A DNA stretch of 5,245 bases, from contig JAJPXR010000157.1 in assembly GCA_021205375.1 (NCBI GenBank), forward strand, positions 1 to 5,245. The letters run 5' to 3'. The notes beneath the pieces were generated by a model. It did not search any database and was not told where the DNA came from. It worked only from the letters and a program-made list of their open reading frames with translations. Below are positions 1 through 5,245 of this stretch, piece by piece; the stretch's first letter is position 1, and each line of letters starts with the position of its first letter. The position numbers were made by a program, and so were the translations under genes. This stretch comes from Clostridiales bacterium (GTDB lineage Bacteria > Bacillota > Clostridia > Oscillospirales > Oscillospiraceae).

Positions 1-70
1 CAGGTCGGGCATAAAATCAGTCCGTTTCGTTTTAGTTTTGGGGGATTTTGCTGGTCATAGTTTAAGCACT

Positions 71-133
71 CTCCCCCTTGCCTCCCCTGAAAGGGGAGGG
101 GGACCATGCGAAGCATGGTGGAGGGGTTTTCCG
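71..133. repeat. Two-hairpin intergenic repeat, copy 1
   Basis: GC-rich structured element downstream of mrdA. On the plus strand, hairpin 1 is CCTCCCCT-GAA-AGGGGAGG (81-99, 8 perfect pairs). Hairpin 2 is ACCATGC-GAA-GCATGGT (103-119, 7 perfect pairs). The flanks CCCCTT (74-79) and GAGGGG (121-126 with neighbours) can close an outer stem, giving a three-way junction. Hairpin 1 is identical in all three copies, while hairpin 2 here has a different sequence from copies 2 and 3 but still pairs. No gene lies inside and neither strand has the long T-run expected after a terminator stem. The outer limits are approximate. Confidence 0.8.
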
Positions 134-185
134 CTGGACTTACCGACAAGATTGATTGAAAGGGATAACCAATTTAGACATTCAT

Positions 186-198
186 CTGGCGCTGCCAG
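186..198. other. Small perfect inverted repeat downstream of mrdA
   Basis: CTGGC-GCT-GCCAG forms a five-pair hairpin on either strand, within a GC-richer patch (186-230) of the left intergenic region. On the minus strand no T-run follows, so I do not call it a terminator. It may be chance. Confidence 0.3.
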
Positions 199-236
199 CG
201 GATAGCGCAGAGCGAACAGGCAAGAACCGCCAAGCT

Positions 237-264
237 AACAGCCAATAGCTAATGGCTAATAGCT
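237..264 (-). repeat. Degenerate 7-nt tandem repeat after mrdA
   Basis: Read on the minus strand, starting 4 nt after the mrdA stop, the sequence is AGCTATT, AGCCATT, AGCTATT, GGCTGTT: four adjacent heptamers fitting RGCYRTT. A fifth, AGCTTGG (230-236), matches only partly. It is non-coding. The units also make overlapping inverted repeats (AGCCA with TGGCT), so a weak hairpin is possible. Its function is unknown to me. Confidence 0.7.
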
Positions 265-268
265 CAAT

Positions 269-2356
269 TTATTGCAGCAACTGGTTCTCCGCCTCCACCC
301 GCTCCAAGGTGGCCTCATCGCTGAAATAGTAGTTCATGATAGCGGCGGTGATGGCGGCGGTGTCGGCGCCGGCGCTGGCTTTTTCCACCACGGAGCAGAC
401 CACGATCTCCGGGTCGTCGATGGGGGCGAAGGCCACGAACAGACCGTTGGTCTGGCTGTTGTTGTTGATCTGGGCGGTACCGGTCTTACAGCCCACCTTG
501 ATGCCACTGGCCTCCAGCTCCTCGAAGTCGGTGATGTCGTCAGCCTCGATGACTTCGCCCATGCCCTCGATGATGGCCTCCCGTGCCGCGTCGTCCAGCT
601 CCACGGTGCTGAGGATCTCCGTCTCATGCTCGTAGAGGACTTCGGTGTTGTCGCTGGACTTGACGCTGTTCAGCAGGTGGGCGTCGTAGCGGTCCCCGCC
701 CCGGACGAAGGTGGCGATGTAGTTGGCGATTTGCAGCAGGGTGAACTGGTTGTCCGACTGGCCGATGGCGGCGGAGGTAACGTTGCCCTGATACCAGATG
801 GCCCCCACCGACTCGGAGTACTCCGGCCCGGCGTTGACGCCGGTGCTTTCGGCCAGCTCGATGCCGGTGGCAACCCCCAGGCCATAGGCCTGGGCCGTCT
901 CTGTCAGGTAGGAGATGCCCACCTCAATACCCATGGTGTAGAAATAGACGTTGCAGGAGTCCCGAATGGCGGCGGACAGGTTTTCCAGCCCGTGGCCGGA
1001 TCTGCGCCAGCAGGTCTGAATGGTGCCGCTGTTGTTGAAGGAACCGGTGCAGTTGACGGTGCGGGTGGTGTCGGTGACCCCGGCGTTCACCGCAGCCGTG
1101 GCAGTGCAGATCTTATAGGTGGAGCCGGGGGCGTAGGTGCCCAGCAGCGCCCGGTTGTACAGGGGCAGCAGGTCGTCCTCCGCCAGCTCCTCATAGTCCT
1201 CGTTGTAGGTGGCCGGGTCGTAGGTGGGGTAGGATGCCATAGCCAGCACGCTGCTGTCCTCCACGCTGATGACCACCACAGCGCTGCCGCCGTTGAGACT
1301 GTTGATTTGCTCGGTATACTCGGCCAGGGCGTTTTCCGCCACCTCCTGGAGGCCGCTGTCCAGGGTCAGGGCCACGGTGTTGCCCGACTGAGGCTCTACG
1401 GTATACGTTTCGTCCACCAACACGCCGTCGTTGTCGTAGGTGAGCTGTAAGGTGCCGTCTACGCCCTTCAAATATTCCTCAAAGGCGGACTCCACACCGG
1501 AGAGGCCGATGCTGTCGTTCATGTTATAGGTGTTGTCCTCGTCGGCGCTCAACTCCGCCCACTTTTCGGCGGTGATGGCTCCCACCTGGCCCAACAGGTG
1601 AGCGGCGTAGGAGGTTTTATACTCCCGGACGGACAGGGCCTCGATGTTGACCCCGGCCAGGCTCTCCTCCTCCACCATGGTGATAAAGTCGATGTCCACA
1701 TCCTCCGCGAAGTAATAGGTGGAGTAAGTGACTTCCTCGGAGCGGAGGTAGGCGGAGTACAGCACGCCCAGAATCTCCCGCTGCTCCGAGGAGGAAAGGT
1801 CCCCCAGCTCGTCCAGTTGGAAGTAATCGGCCATGTTGCTCATCAGCTCGTCGGCGGAGGTGGTGTTGTCCCCCCAGAAAATCGAATCTGAGGTGCCCCG
1901 CACCGCCAGGCACAACTGATAGAGCCGGGTCTGGGTCAGGTTTCCGTCGTCGTCGCGGGTCAGGTAGGCGTTGCCGTCGGTGGTGTAGGAGTAGGAGGAG
2001 CTGTCGGACACAGGCAGTTCTTCGTCGTTCCACTCCACGTCCAGTTCTTTGCAGATTTCAATGAGCCGCTGCACCACCGCCGCCTGGTCCGCCTCGCTGC
2101 CCATAGCGTCCACGTCCAGCGTGACCACATACTCCGCCTGATTGGTGACTAAGACGTTGCCGTACCGGTCGGTGATGTCGCCGCGGGCGGCCTGGACGGT
2201 CTTGGAGGTGGTGTAGGTGTTGATCTCGTTGGACTCCTGGGGGTCGATGGCCTGGTTGACGATGGCATCGTAGGCCGCCCAGCCGTAGTAGCCGCTCATG
2301 GCCACCAGCAGCAGCACAACGATGAACGTGCGGAAATAAAGTGATCTTTTGCCCAT
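269..2356 (-). CDS. mrdA: Penicillin-binding protein 2 (class B peptidoglycan D,D-transpeptidase)
   Basis: Cross-links peptidoglycan outside the membrane, presumably with a RodA-type glycosyltransferase and MreC/MreD. The 695-residue product has a single N-terminal anchor (about 9-29), the class B pedestal beginning at ARGDITDRYGNVL (57-69), a long acidic pedestal region (about 85-300), and the transpeptidase domain from about 325. The three catalytic motifs are present: STYK with nucleophile Ser412 and Lys415, SCN (Ser467-Asn469) and KTG (Lys624-Gly626). A loop between the first two carries Cys436, Cys449-Trp and His455 in a pattern like the zinc-binding clostridial PBPs. The tail ends in a short acidic, Glu-rich helix-like stretch (679-695). 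The ATG has AAGGAG (2362-2367) 5 nt upstream. It lies 179 nt after mreD, the widest gap in the block, with a hairpin repeat between. Class B PBP identity is certain; PBP2 (elongation) rather than PBP3 (division) is inferred from linkage to mreCD. Confidence 0.94.
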   Translation of the reverse strand: MGKRSLYFRTFIVVLLLVAMSGYYGWAAYDAIVNQAIDPQESNEINTYTTSKTVQAARGDITDRYGNVLVTNQAEYVVTLDVDAMGSEADQAAVVQRLIEICKELDVEWNDEELPVSDSSSYSYTTDGNAYLTRDDDGNLTQTRLYQLCLAVRGTSDSIFWGDNTTSADELMSNMADYFQLDELGDLSSSEQREILGVLYSAYLRSEEVTYSTYYFAEDVDIDFITMVEEESLAGVNIEALSVREYKTSYAAHLLGQVGAITAEKWAELSADEDNTYNMNDSIGLSGVESAFEEYLKGVDGTLQLTYDNDGVLVDETYTVEPQSGNTVALTLDSGLQEVAENALAEYTEQINSLNGGSAVVVISVEDSSVLAMASYPTYDPATYNEDYEELAEDDLLPLYNRALLGTYAPGSTYKICTATAAVNAGVTDTTRTVNCTGSFNNSGTIQTCWRRSGHGLENLSAAIRDSCNVYFYTMGIEVGISYLTETAQAYGLGVATGIELAESTGVNAGPEYSESVGAIWYQGNVTSAAIGQSDNQFTLLQIANYIATFVRGGDRYDAHLLNSVKSSDNTEVLYEHETEILSTVELDDAAREAIIEGMGEVIEADDITDFEELEASGIKVGCKTGTAQINNNSQTNGLFVAFAPIDDPEIVVCSVVEKASAGADTAAITAAIMNYYFSDEATLERVEAENQLLQ

Positions 2357-2419
2357 GAATACTCCTTCCGGGGTCGGGATTCGTGCGTGAAAGTGTGATA
2401 ATCGGTGGTTTTATCCAAT

Positions 2420-2432
2420 ACAGTACAACTGT
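2420..2432. promoter_or_regulatory. Short palindrome upstream of mrdA (possible operator)
   Basis: ACAGT-ACA-ACTGT is a perfect five-base inverted repeat with a three-base centre, 64 bp before the mrdA start in an AT-richer stretch between repeat copy 2 and the gene. It includes TACAACTGT, close to the TACA-NN-TGTA half-site pattern of BlaI/MecI-type repressors. The match is imperfect and no regulator gene is nearby, so an operator role is speculative. I could not find a good pair of promoter boxes around it. Confidence 0.2.
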
Positions 2433-2453
2433 CCCTCGAAGAACTATTATCTG

Positions 2454-2530
2454 GCAACTGACCGCTCCTCTCGCCTCCCCTGAAAGGGGAGGAAGGCCGC
2501 CGCCTTTAGGCGGTGGCGGAGGGGTTTGCG
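2454..2530. repeat. Two-hairpin intergenic repeat, copy 2, between mreD and mrdA
   Basis: Same element and same orientation as copy 1. Hairpin 1 is CCTCCCCT-GAA-AGGGGAGG (2474-2492). Hairpin 2 is GCCGCCGCCT-TT-AGGCGGTGGC (2496-2517, ten pairs including one G-T). CTCCTC (2465-2470) can pair with GAGGGG (2519-2524) as an outer stem using one G-T wobble. Its edge is 5 nt from the mreD stop codon, so any mreD-mrdA message carries it. From its first 54 bases it matches copy 3 at 50 positions by hand comparison. A terminator role is doubtful because no T-run follows on the transcribed side. Confidence 0.85.
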
Positions 2531-2535
2531 TTGCC

Positions 2536-3051
2536 TTACAGCTCCGTATCCGTGCGATACCGCTGGTAAATGGCGGCGTAGACAAAGTAAATGGGGATGA
2601 CGAACACCAGGGAATACAGCCCCTCCGGTACGGCGATGCGCAGCAGGGTGTCCATGGCGTTGCCGCCGAAGGTGTAGTAATAGAACACCCGCGCCCCCTC
2701 CAGCACCAGAACGCCCATGGCCCCGCAGAGGACGACGCCCAGGAAGTTTTTGCCGATCTGCCGCCGGGTGGTCAGCCCCGCCAGCACTCCGGTGACGGTG
2801 CAGATGGGGATCATCATCGTGCCGCCCCGGAAATACACCGCGCTGCAAAAGAAGCCCACGCCCAGCCCGTAGAGCGCGCCGCCCAGCGAGCCTTCGTAGC
2901 AGCCCACCGCCGCCACCACCAGGGGGGCCAGCTCCGGCAGCGCGCCATAGATGGGGATGCGGTTCAGGATACAGATTTTGATGAAATACATCACCAGGTA
3001 GCTCAGGGCATAGATGCCCCACTTGACCTGGCTGCCGTTGTTTCGTCCCAT
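2536..3051 (-). CDS. mreD: Rod shape-determining protein MreD
   Basis: MreD is the small polytopic membrane partner of MreC in the elongasome; its exact biochemical role is not settled. From the ATG at 3051 the product has 171 residues, normal for MreD. It begins with a short polar stretch (MGRNNGSQVK) and is then almost wholly hydrophobic, with about five or six membrane segments near 11-29, 37-52, 56-74, 78-93, 102-120 and 143-162, ending in a charged tail (RYRTDTEL). A run rich in Gly and small residues (54-66), with Arg75 followed by GlyGly, is compatible with the family, but MreD conserves little sequence, so the call rests on topology, size and position between mreC and PBP2. GAGGGGG (3058-3064), overlapping the mreC stop, lies 6 nt before the start and fits translational coupling. 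The frame is open further upstream but reads nonsense through mreC, so the longer version was rejected. Confidence 0.9.
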   Translation of the reverse strand: MGRNNGSQVKWGIYALSYLVMYFIKICILNRIPIYGALPELAPLVVAAVGCYEGSLGGALYGLGVGFFCSAVYFRGGTMMIPICTVTGVLAGLTTRRQIGKNFLGVVLCGAMGVLVLEGARVFYYYTFGGNAMDTLLRIAVPEGLYSLVFVIPIYFVYAAIYQRYRTDTEL

Positions 3052-3062
3052 ACCCGGCCCCC

Positions 3063-3902
3063 TCAGTCGTTGTTGAAGTCCGTGACCACGAACAGGGTGC
3101 TCAGGTTGTCGAAATCGGCGGCGGGGGTGACGACAGCGTACCGCTCCAAACCAGAGGGTTCCGTCTCCACCGACTCGATGTAGCCCACCACCAGGCCGGA
3201 GGGATAGGTCCCGTTCGCGCCGGAGGTCAGCACTTCGTCGCCGGAGATGAACACCGCGTCGGCGCTGAGGTAGGTCAGCTTGCACTTGCCCTCTGTCATC
3301 AGGCTCAGGTCGCTTTCCAACATCAGGGTGTCGCCGGTGCGGTAGACCGTGGCGCTGACGGAAATGCTGGGGTCAAGGATGGTGATGAGGGTGGCCCAGT
3401 TGGTGCCCACTTCCTGCACCACGCCCACCAGGTAGCCGGTGCCGGTGATGACCACATCGTTGACGGCGATGCCCGCGTTGGAGCCTTTGCTGATGGTCAG
3501 GGTGGACTCCCAACTGCTGGCCTTGCCTTCGGTGACGGTCACGTCCATCAGCGTCAGGTCGGTCTTTTCCTCCACCAGTCCCAGGGCGTTGCGGAGGTCC
3601 TCGTTTTCTGCCTGGGCATCCTGGGCCTCCCGCAGTGCGCTGCGGACCTCGGACAGCTCCTGCTGCAAGGCTTCGTTTTCCTCCACCAGTTGTTCATAGC
3701 GGAAGGCATAGTCATACACCCCTTCCACCCAGCCGGTGAAGGAGGAGGCCACCCGCTGGAAGGGGGAGGAAACCACTCCAATGACATTGGAGAGGGGGGA
3801 GGTCATGTTGGGGAACAGCGCCGAGGTCATGGTCACCACCGCCGTCAGCAGCAACGCGGCGATGAGCACCCAAAGGCCGTTGTCGTGGAAAAACTTTTTC
3901 AA
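3063..3902 (-). CDS. mreC: Rod shape-determining protein MreC
   Basis: MreC is a membrane-anchored scaffold of the elongasome. It binds MreD and PBP2 outside the membrane and promotes PBP2/RodA activity in lateral wall synthesis. The 279-residue product has the family layout: a short cytoplasmic start with two lysines, one membrane segment (about 10-30), a periplasm-side coiled coil (about 68-108, rich in Glu, Leu, Gln and Ala), then the beta-rich C-terminal domain. Characteristic MreC pieces are NDVVITGTGYLVGVV (148-162), ATVYRTGD (184-191) and TSGANGTYPSGLVVGYI (226-242). Translation appears to start at TTG: an in-frame stop lies 45 nt upstream and no ATG or GTG lies between it and the TTG. 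An AAAGG site sits 9 nt before the TTG. The gene follows maf by 51 nt and precedes mreD by 11 nt, so coupled expression with mreD is likely. Confidence 0.95.
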   Translation of the reverse strand: MKKFFHDNGLWVLIAALLLTAVVTMTSALFPNMTSPLSNVIGVVSSPFQRVASSFTGWVEGVYDYAFRYEQLVEENEALQQELSEVRSALREAQDAQAENEDLRNALGLVEEKTDLTLMDVTVTEGKASSWESTLTISKGSNAGIAVNDVVITGTGYLVGVVQEVGTNWATLITILDPSISVSATVYRTGDTLMLESDLSLMTEGKCKLTYLSADAVFISGDEVLTSGANGTYPSGLVVGYIESVETEPSGLERYAVVTPAADFDNLSTLFVVTDFNND

Positions 3903-3911
3903 TCTAAGGAC

Positions 3912-3916
3912 CCTTT
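3912..3916 (-). promoter_or_regulatory. Ribosome binding site for the TTG start of mreC
   Basis: The minus strand has GGAGAAAGGG upstream of mreC. The AAAGG core is 9 nt from the TTG codon at 3900-3902. The next in-frame triplets upstream contain no ATG or GTG before a TAA at 3933-3935, so this site supports TTG as the initiator. Confidence 0.6.
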
Positions 3917-3953
3917 CTCCTTCTGGTACGCGTTATGTCCTGAAACGGTAACA

Positions 3954-4526
3954 TCAGAGACAGTACACGCCGAAGCCCGCCAACATTCTGCCCAGACGGC
4001 AGATGGGAAGCCCCACCACATTATAAAAGTCTCCCTGGATGCTGTCAACCAAAAGCGCGCCCCGGCCCTGGATGCCGTAGGCCCCGGCCTTGTCCATGGG
4101 TTCCCCGGTGGCGATGTAGTCCAGGATCTCCCGCTCCGTCAGGTTGCAGAACCGGACGCTGGTGGCCTCGCAGGCGGTCAGCTCCCGCTCGCCATGGCGG
4201 ACGGTCACACCGGTGTAGACCGTGTGCCGCCGGCTGGAGAGAGAGGACAGCATCCGAAAGGCGCTGGCCTGGTTCTCCGGCTTGCCCAGCACCTTGCCGT
4301 CCAGCACCACGATGGTGTCCGCGCCGATGACGATGTCCTCCGGCCCCACCTGAGCCGCCACCTGCGCGGCCTTTTGCCGGGCCAGCTCCTGAGCAAGCTG
4401 CTCTTTGGGCAGAGAATGGTCCATTTTCTCCTCTCCCTGGGCGGGGATGACCTGAAAATCGGTAATGCCCATCTGCTCCAGCAGCGCTTTGCGCCGGGGA
4501 GATTGAGAAGCCAGAATAATACTCAT
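3954..4526 (-). CDS. maf: Maf family nucleoside triphosphate pyrophosphatase (probable dTTP/UTP type)
   Basis: Maf proteins hydrolyse non-canonical or excess nucleoside triphosphates to monophosphates plus pyrophosphate; older annotations call them septum formation inhibitors. With the start used here the product has 190 residues, normal for the family. Visible motifs are ASQSPRRKALL (6-16), the phosphate-binding N-terminal loop; GADTIVVLDGKVLGKP (68-83) with the likely catalytic Asp70; RRHTVYTGV (99-107); and DKAGAYGIQGRGA (145-157). Arg12, Lys52 and Gln153 in these contexts fit the B. subtilis Maf/E. coli YhdE branch acting on dTTP and UTP rather than the YceF (m7GTP) branch; the subfamily choice is inferred from recalled motifs. 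The reading frame extends 24 codons further to a GTG overlapping the dut stop. I chose the ATG at 4526 because Maf homology begins there and AAGGAGG lies 9 nt upstream. Lying next to dut, it pairs two nucleotide-clearing enzymes. Confidence 0.94.
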   Translation of the reverse strand: MSIILASQSPRRKALLEQMGITDFQVIPAQGEEKMDHSLPKEQLAQELARQKAAQVAAQVGPEDIVIGADTIVVLDGKVLGKPENQASAFRMLSSLSSRRHTVYTGVTVRHGERELTACEATSVRFCNLTEREILDYIATGEPMDKAGAYGIQGRGALLVDSIQGDFYNVVGLPICRLGRMLAGFGVYCL

Positions 4527-4535
4527 AAGGGTACG

Positions 4536-4542
4536 CCTCCTT
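4536..4542 (-). promoter_or_regulatory. Ribosome binding site deciding the maf start
   Basis: The minus strand reads AAGGAGG, a near-perfect Shine-Dalgarno sequence, 9 nt before the ATG at 4526. It supports that ATG over the in-frame GTG at 4598, which would add 24 residues unlike any Maf N-terminus. Confidence 0.8.
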
Positions 4543-4594
4543 GCTGAAATCAAGCTGAAAAATCGTTCGAAAGGGATGTTAGGGATATTAGAGG

Positions 4595-5044
4595 TCACTT
4601 TCCCGTGGAGCCGAAGCCCCCCGCGCCCCGCGCGGTCTCGTCCAGCTCGTCCACCTGCTCCAGTTGGGCCTGGACCACCGGCACCACTGCAAGCTGGGCC
4701 ACCCGCTGGCCTGGCTGGATGGTATAGTCCTCCCGGCTGCTGTTGAACAGACCCACGCAGATCTCGCCCCGGTAGTCGCTGTCGATGACCCCCACGCCGT
4801 TGGAGAGATTGACGCCCTCCTTCACCGCGAGGCCGGAACGGGCAAACACCAGCGCCACATAGTCCGGCCCCGGCAGGGCGATGGCGATGCCGGTGGGGAC
4901 CATCGTCCGCTCTCCCGCCCCCAGCACCAACGGCTGGTCGATGCAGGCGTGGAGGTCCATAGCGGCGGCGCCGCCGCTGGCGTAGTAGGGGAAGGGGATG
5001 TCTGTCCCGATTTTGGGGGACAGGGCTTTGATCTTCAACTTCAT
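4595..5044 (-). CDS. dut: dUTP diphosphatase (trimeric dUTPase)
   Basis: Hydrolyses dUTP to dUMP and pyrophosphate in the cytoplasm, keeping uracil out of DNA and supplying dUMP for dTMP synthesis. The 149-residue product is full length for the homotrimeric family, and all five motifs are visible in order: motif 1 around AAAMDLHA (26-33), motif 2 ARSGLAVKEGV (68-78), motif 3 GVIDSDYRGEI (85-95) with the expected catalytic Asp88, motif 4 PGQRVAQL (111-118), and the C-terminal Gly-rich motif 5 RGAGGFGSTG (139-148), which closes over the active site. The ATG start has AAAGGAA (5054-5060) 9 nt upstream. It is the first gene of the minus-strand block, preceded by an AT-rich leader, and its TGA lies 68 nt before the chosen maf start. 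Nothing suggests damage. The family call is essentially certain. Confidence 0.97.
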   Translation of the reverse strand: MKLKIKALSPKIGTDIPFPYYASGGAAAMDLHACIDQPLVLGAGERTMVPTGIAIALPGPDYVALVFARSGLAVKEGVNLSNGVGVIDSDYRGEICVGLFNSSREDYTIQPGQRVAQLAVVPVVQAQLEQVDELDETARGAGGFGSTGK

Positions 5045-5191
5045 TGTAATCGGTTCCTTTGTCGTTTTTGGTCGTGATTCTATATTTTGGTTATTCTTTT
5101 CGGTTGGTTTACGTTTTTGTTCAAATCAAAGAGAATTTAGAATATAATTTACTCAAATAGAGAAACTTTGCCTTTAACGAAGTGCCATTCC
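5045..5191 (-). promoter_or_regulatory. AT-rich leader of dut, probable operon promoter region
   Basis: The 120 bases at 5061-5180 are about 29% GC by hand count, sharply below the GC-rich genes on either side, as expected for a promoter region. A -10-like TATATT (5141-5146) and TAGAAT (5077-5082) occur on the minus strand, but neither has a good -35 box at normal spacing, so no exact promoter is called. The near-repeat GTCGTTTTTGGTCGT (5061-5075, plus strand) is the only other pattern noted. Confidence 0.4.
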
Positions 5192-5245
5192 GCAACTGAC
5201 CACCCCTCTTGCCTCCCCTGAAAGGGGAGGAGGGCCGCCGCCTTT
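5192..5245. repeat. Two-hairpin intergenic repeat, copy 3 (cut by window end)
   Basis: Third copy in the same orientation, upstream of dut. It shares the left flank GCAACTGACC with copy 2, has the outer-stem arm CCCCTC (5203-5208), the invariant hairpin 1 (5212-5230) and the left arm of hairpin 2, GCCGCCGCCT (5234-5243). The window ends in the hairpin 2 loop, so the rest is not visible. Confidence 0.85.

Larger units (their letters stand above)
1..268. other. Non-coding region downstream of mrdA
   Basis: No supported gene lies here. It contains repeat copy 1, the small inverted repeat and the heptamer tandem repeat. The stretch 1-70 has T-rich runs on the plus strand and 134-180 has no structure I can name. 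No clear intrinsic terminator for the mrdA message is seen, and no minC or minD gene follows within the window. A minus-strand ATG at 10-12 leaves four codons before the edge and is too short to judge. Confidence 0.6.

Noticed and set aside
1..12. Start of a further minus-strand gene at the left edge
   Set aside because: Only ATG plus three codons are visible, without a convincing ribosome site.
272..1450. Long plus-strand open frame (392 codons) opposite mrdA
   Set aside because: It is the antisense shadow of a GC-rich gene. Its translation is low-complexity Gly/Val/Asp/His-rich with no recognisable domain, while the minus strand has a clear PBP2.
2474..2492. Hairpin 1 as a rho-independent terminator for mreD
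   Set aside because: The stem is strong, but on the transcribed minus strand it is followed by CGAGAGGAGC, not a T-run; the same stem also occurs upstream of dut.
2058..2585. Minus-strand open frame spanning the mreD-mrdA spacer
   Set aside because: It reads out of frame through mreD's end, the repeat (giving a Pro/Gly-rich stretch) and mrdA; no coherent protein.
2383..3183. Plus-strand open frame across mreD and the spacer
   Set aside because: It runs through the hairpin repeat and antisense to mreD and mreC; its product has no family features and no good ribosome site was seen.
3052..3285. Longer mreD start inside mreC
   Set aside because: The added residues are Arg-rich shadow sequence of mreC; MreD-like hydrophobic sequence begins only after the ATG at 3051.
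3690..4547. Plus-strand open frame (285 codons) opposite maf and mreC
   Set aside because: Antisense to two well-supported genes and composed of shadow-type sequence rich in His, Gly and Gln.
4527..4598. Longer maf start at a GTG overlapping the dut stop
   Set aside because: The GTGA overlap is tempting for coupling, but the extra 24 residues do not resemble a Maf N-terminus and the internal ATG has AAGGAGG at ideal spacing.
71..5245. CRISPR array
   Set aside because: Repeat copies are thousands of bases apart with genes between them; there are no regularly sized spacers and no cas genes.

Overview
All genes I can support lie on the minus strand and read right to left as one compact block: dut (dUTPase), maf (Maf-type nucleotide pyrophosphatase), mreC, mreD and mrdA (PBP2-type transpeptidase). 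All five look intact. The first two remove unwanted nucleotides. The last three form the lateral-wall (elongasome) module that builds peptidoglycan in rod-shaped cells. Gaps are 68 nt (dut-maf), 51 nt (maf-mreC), 11 nt (mreC-mreD) and 179 nt (mreD-mrdA), so the first four genes probably share a transcript and mrdA may be partly separate.

The window most likely comes from an anaerobic Gram-positive of class Clostridia, probably an Oscillospirales-type gut bacterium. The grounds are the Firmicutes-like maf-mreC-mreD-PBP2 order, strong AGGAGG-type ribosome sites, GC-rich coding sequence with AT-rich intergenic patches, a clostridial-looking Cys/Cys/His loop in the PBP2, and GC-rich intergenic hairpin repeats. 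This placement is inference and no species is claimed.

Layout: 1-268 is non-coding and holds one hairpin repeat copy, a small hairpin and a 7-nt tandem repeat next to the mrdA stop. 269-2356 is mrdA. 2357-2535 is a spacer with a second hairpin repeat copy and a short palindrome. 2536-3051 is mreD, 3063-3902 mreC (TTG start), 3954-4526 maf and 4595-5044 dut. 5045-5191 is an AT-rich leader that probably carries the operon promoter. 5192-5245 is a third repeat copy cut by the window end.

The genes themselves are ordinary housekeeping genes. The points worth a second look are the dispersed two-hairpin repeat, whose second arm has different sequences that still pair; its position inside the mreD-mrdA spacer; the absence of mreB and radC from their common place between maf and mreC; a possible zinc-binding loop in the PBP2; and the 7-nt tandem repeat. 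I see no convincing new defence, mobile or RNA system.
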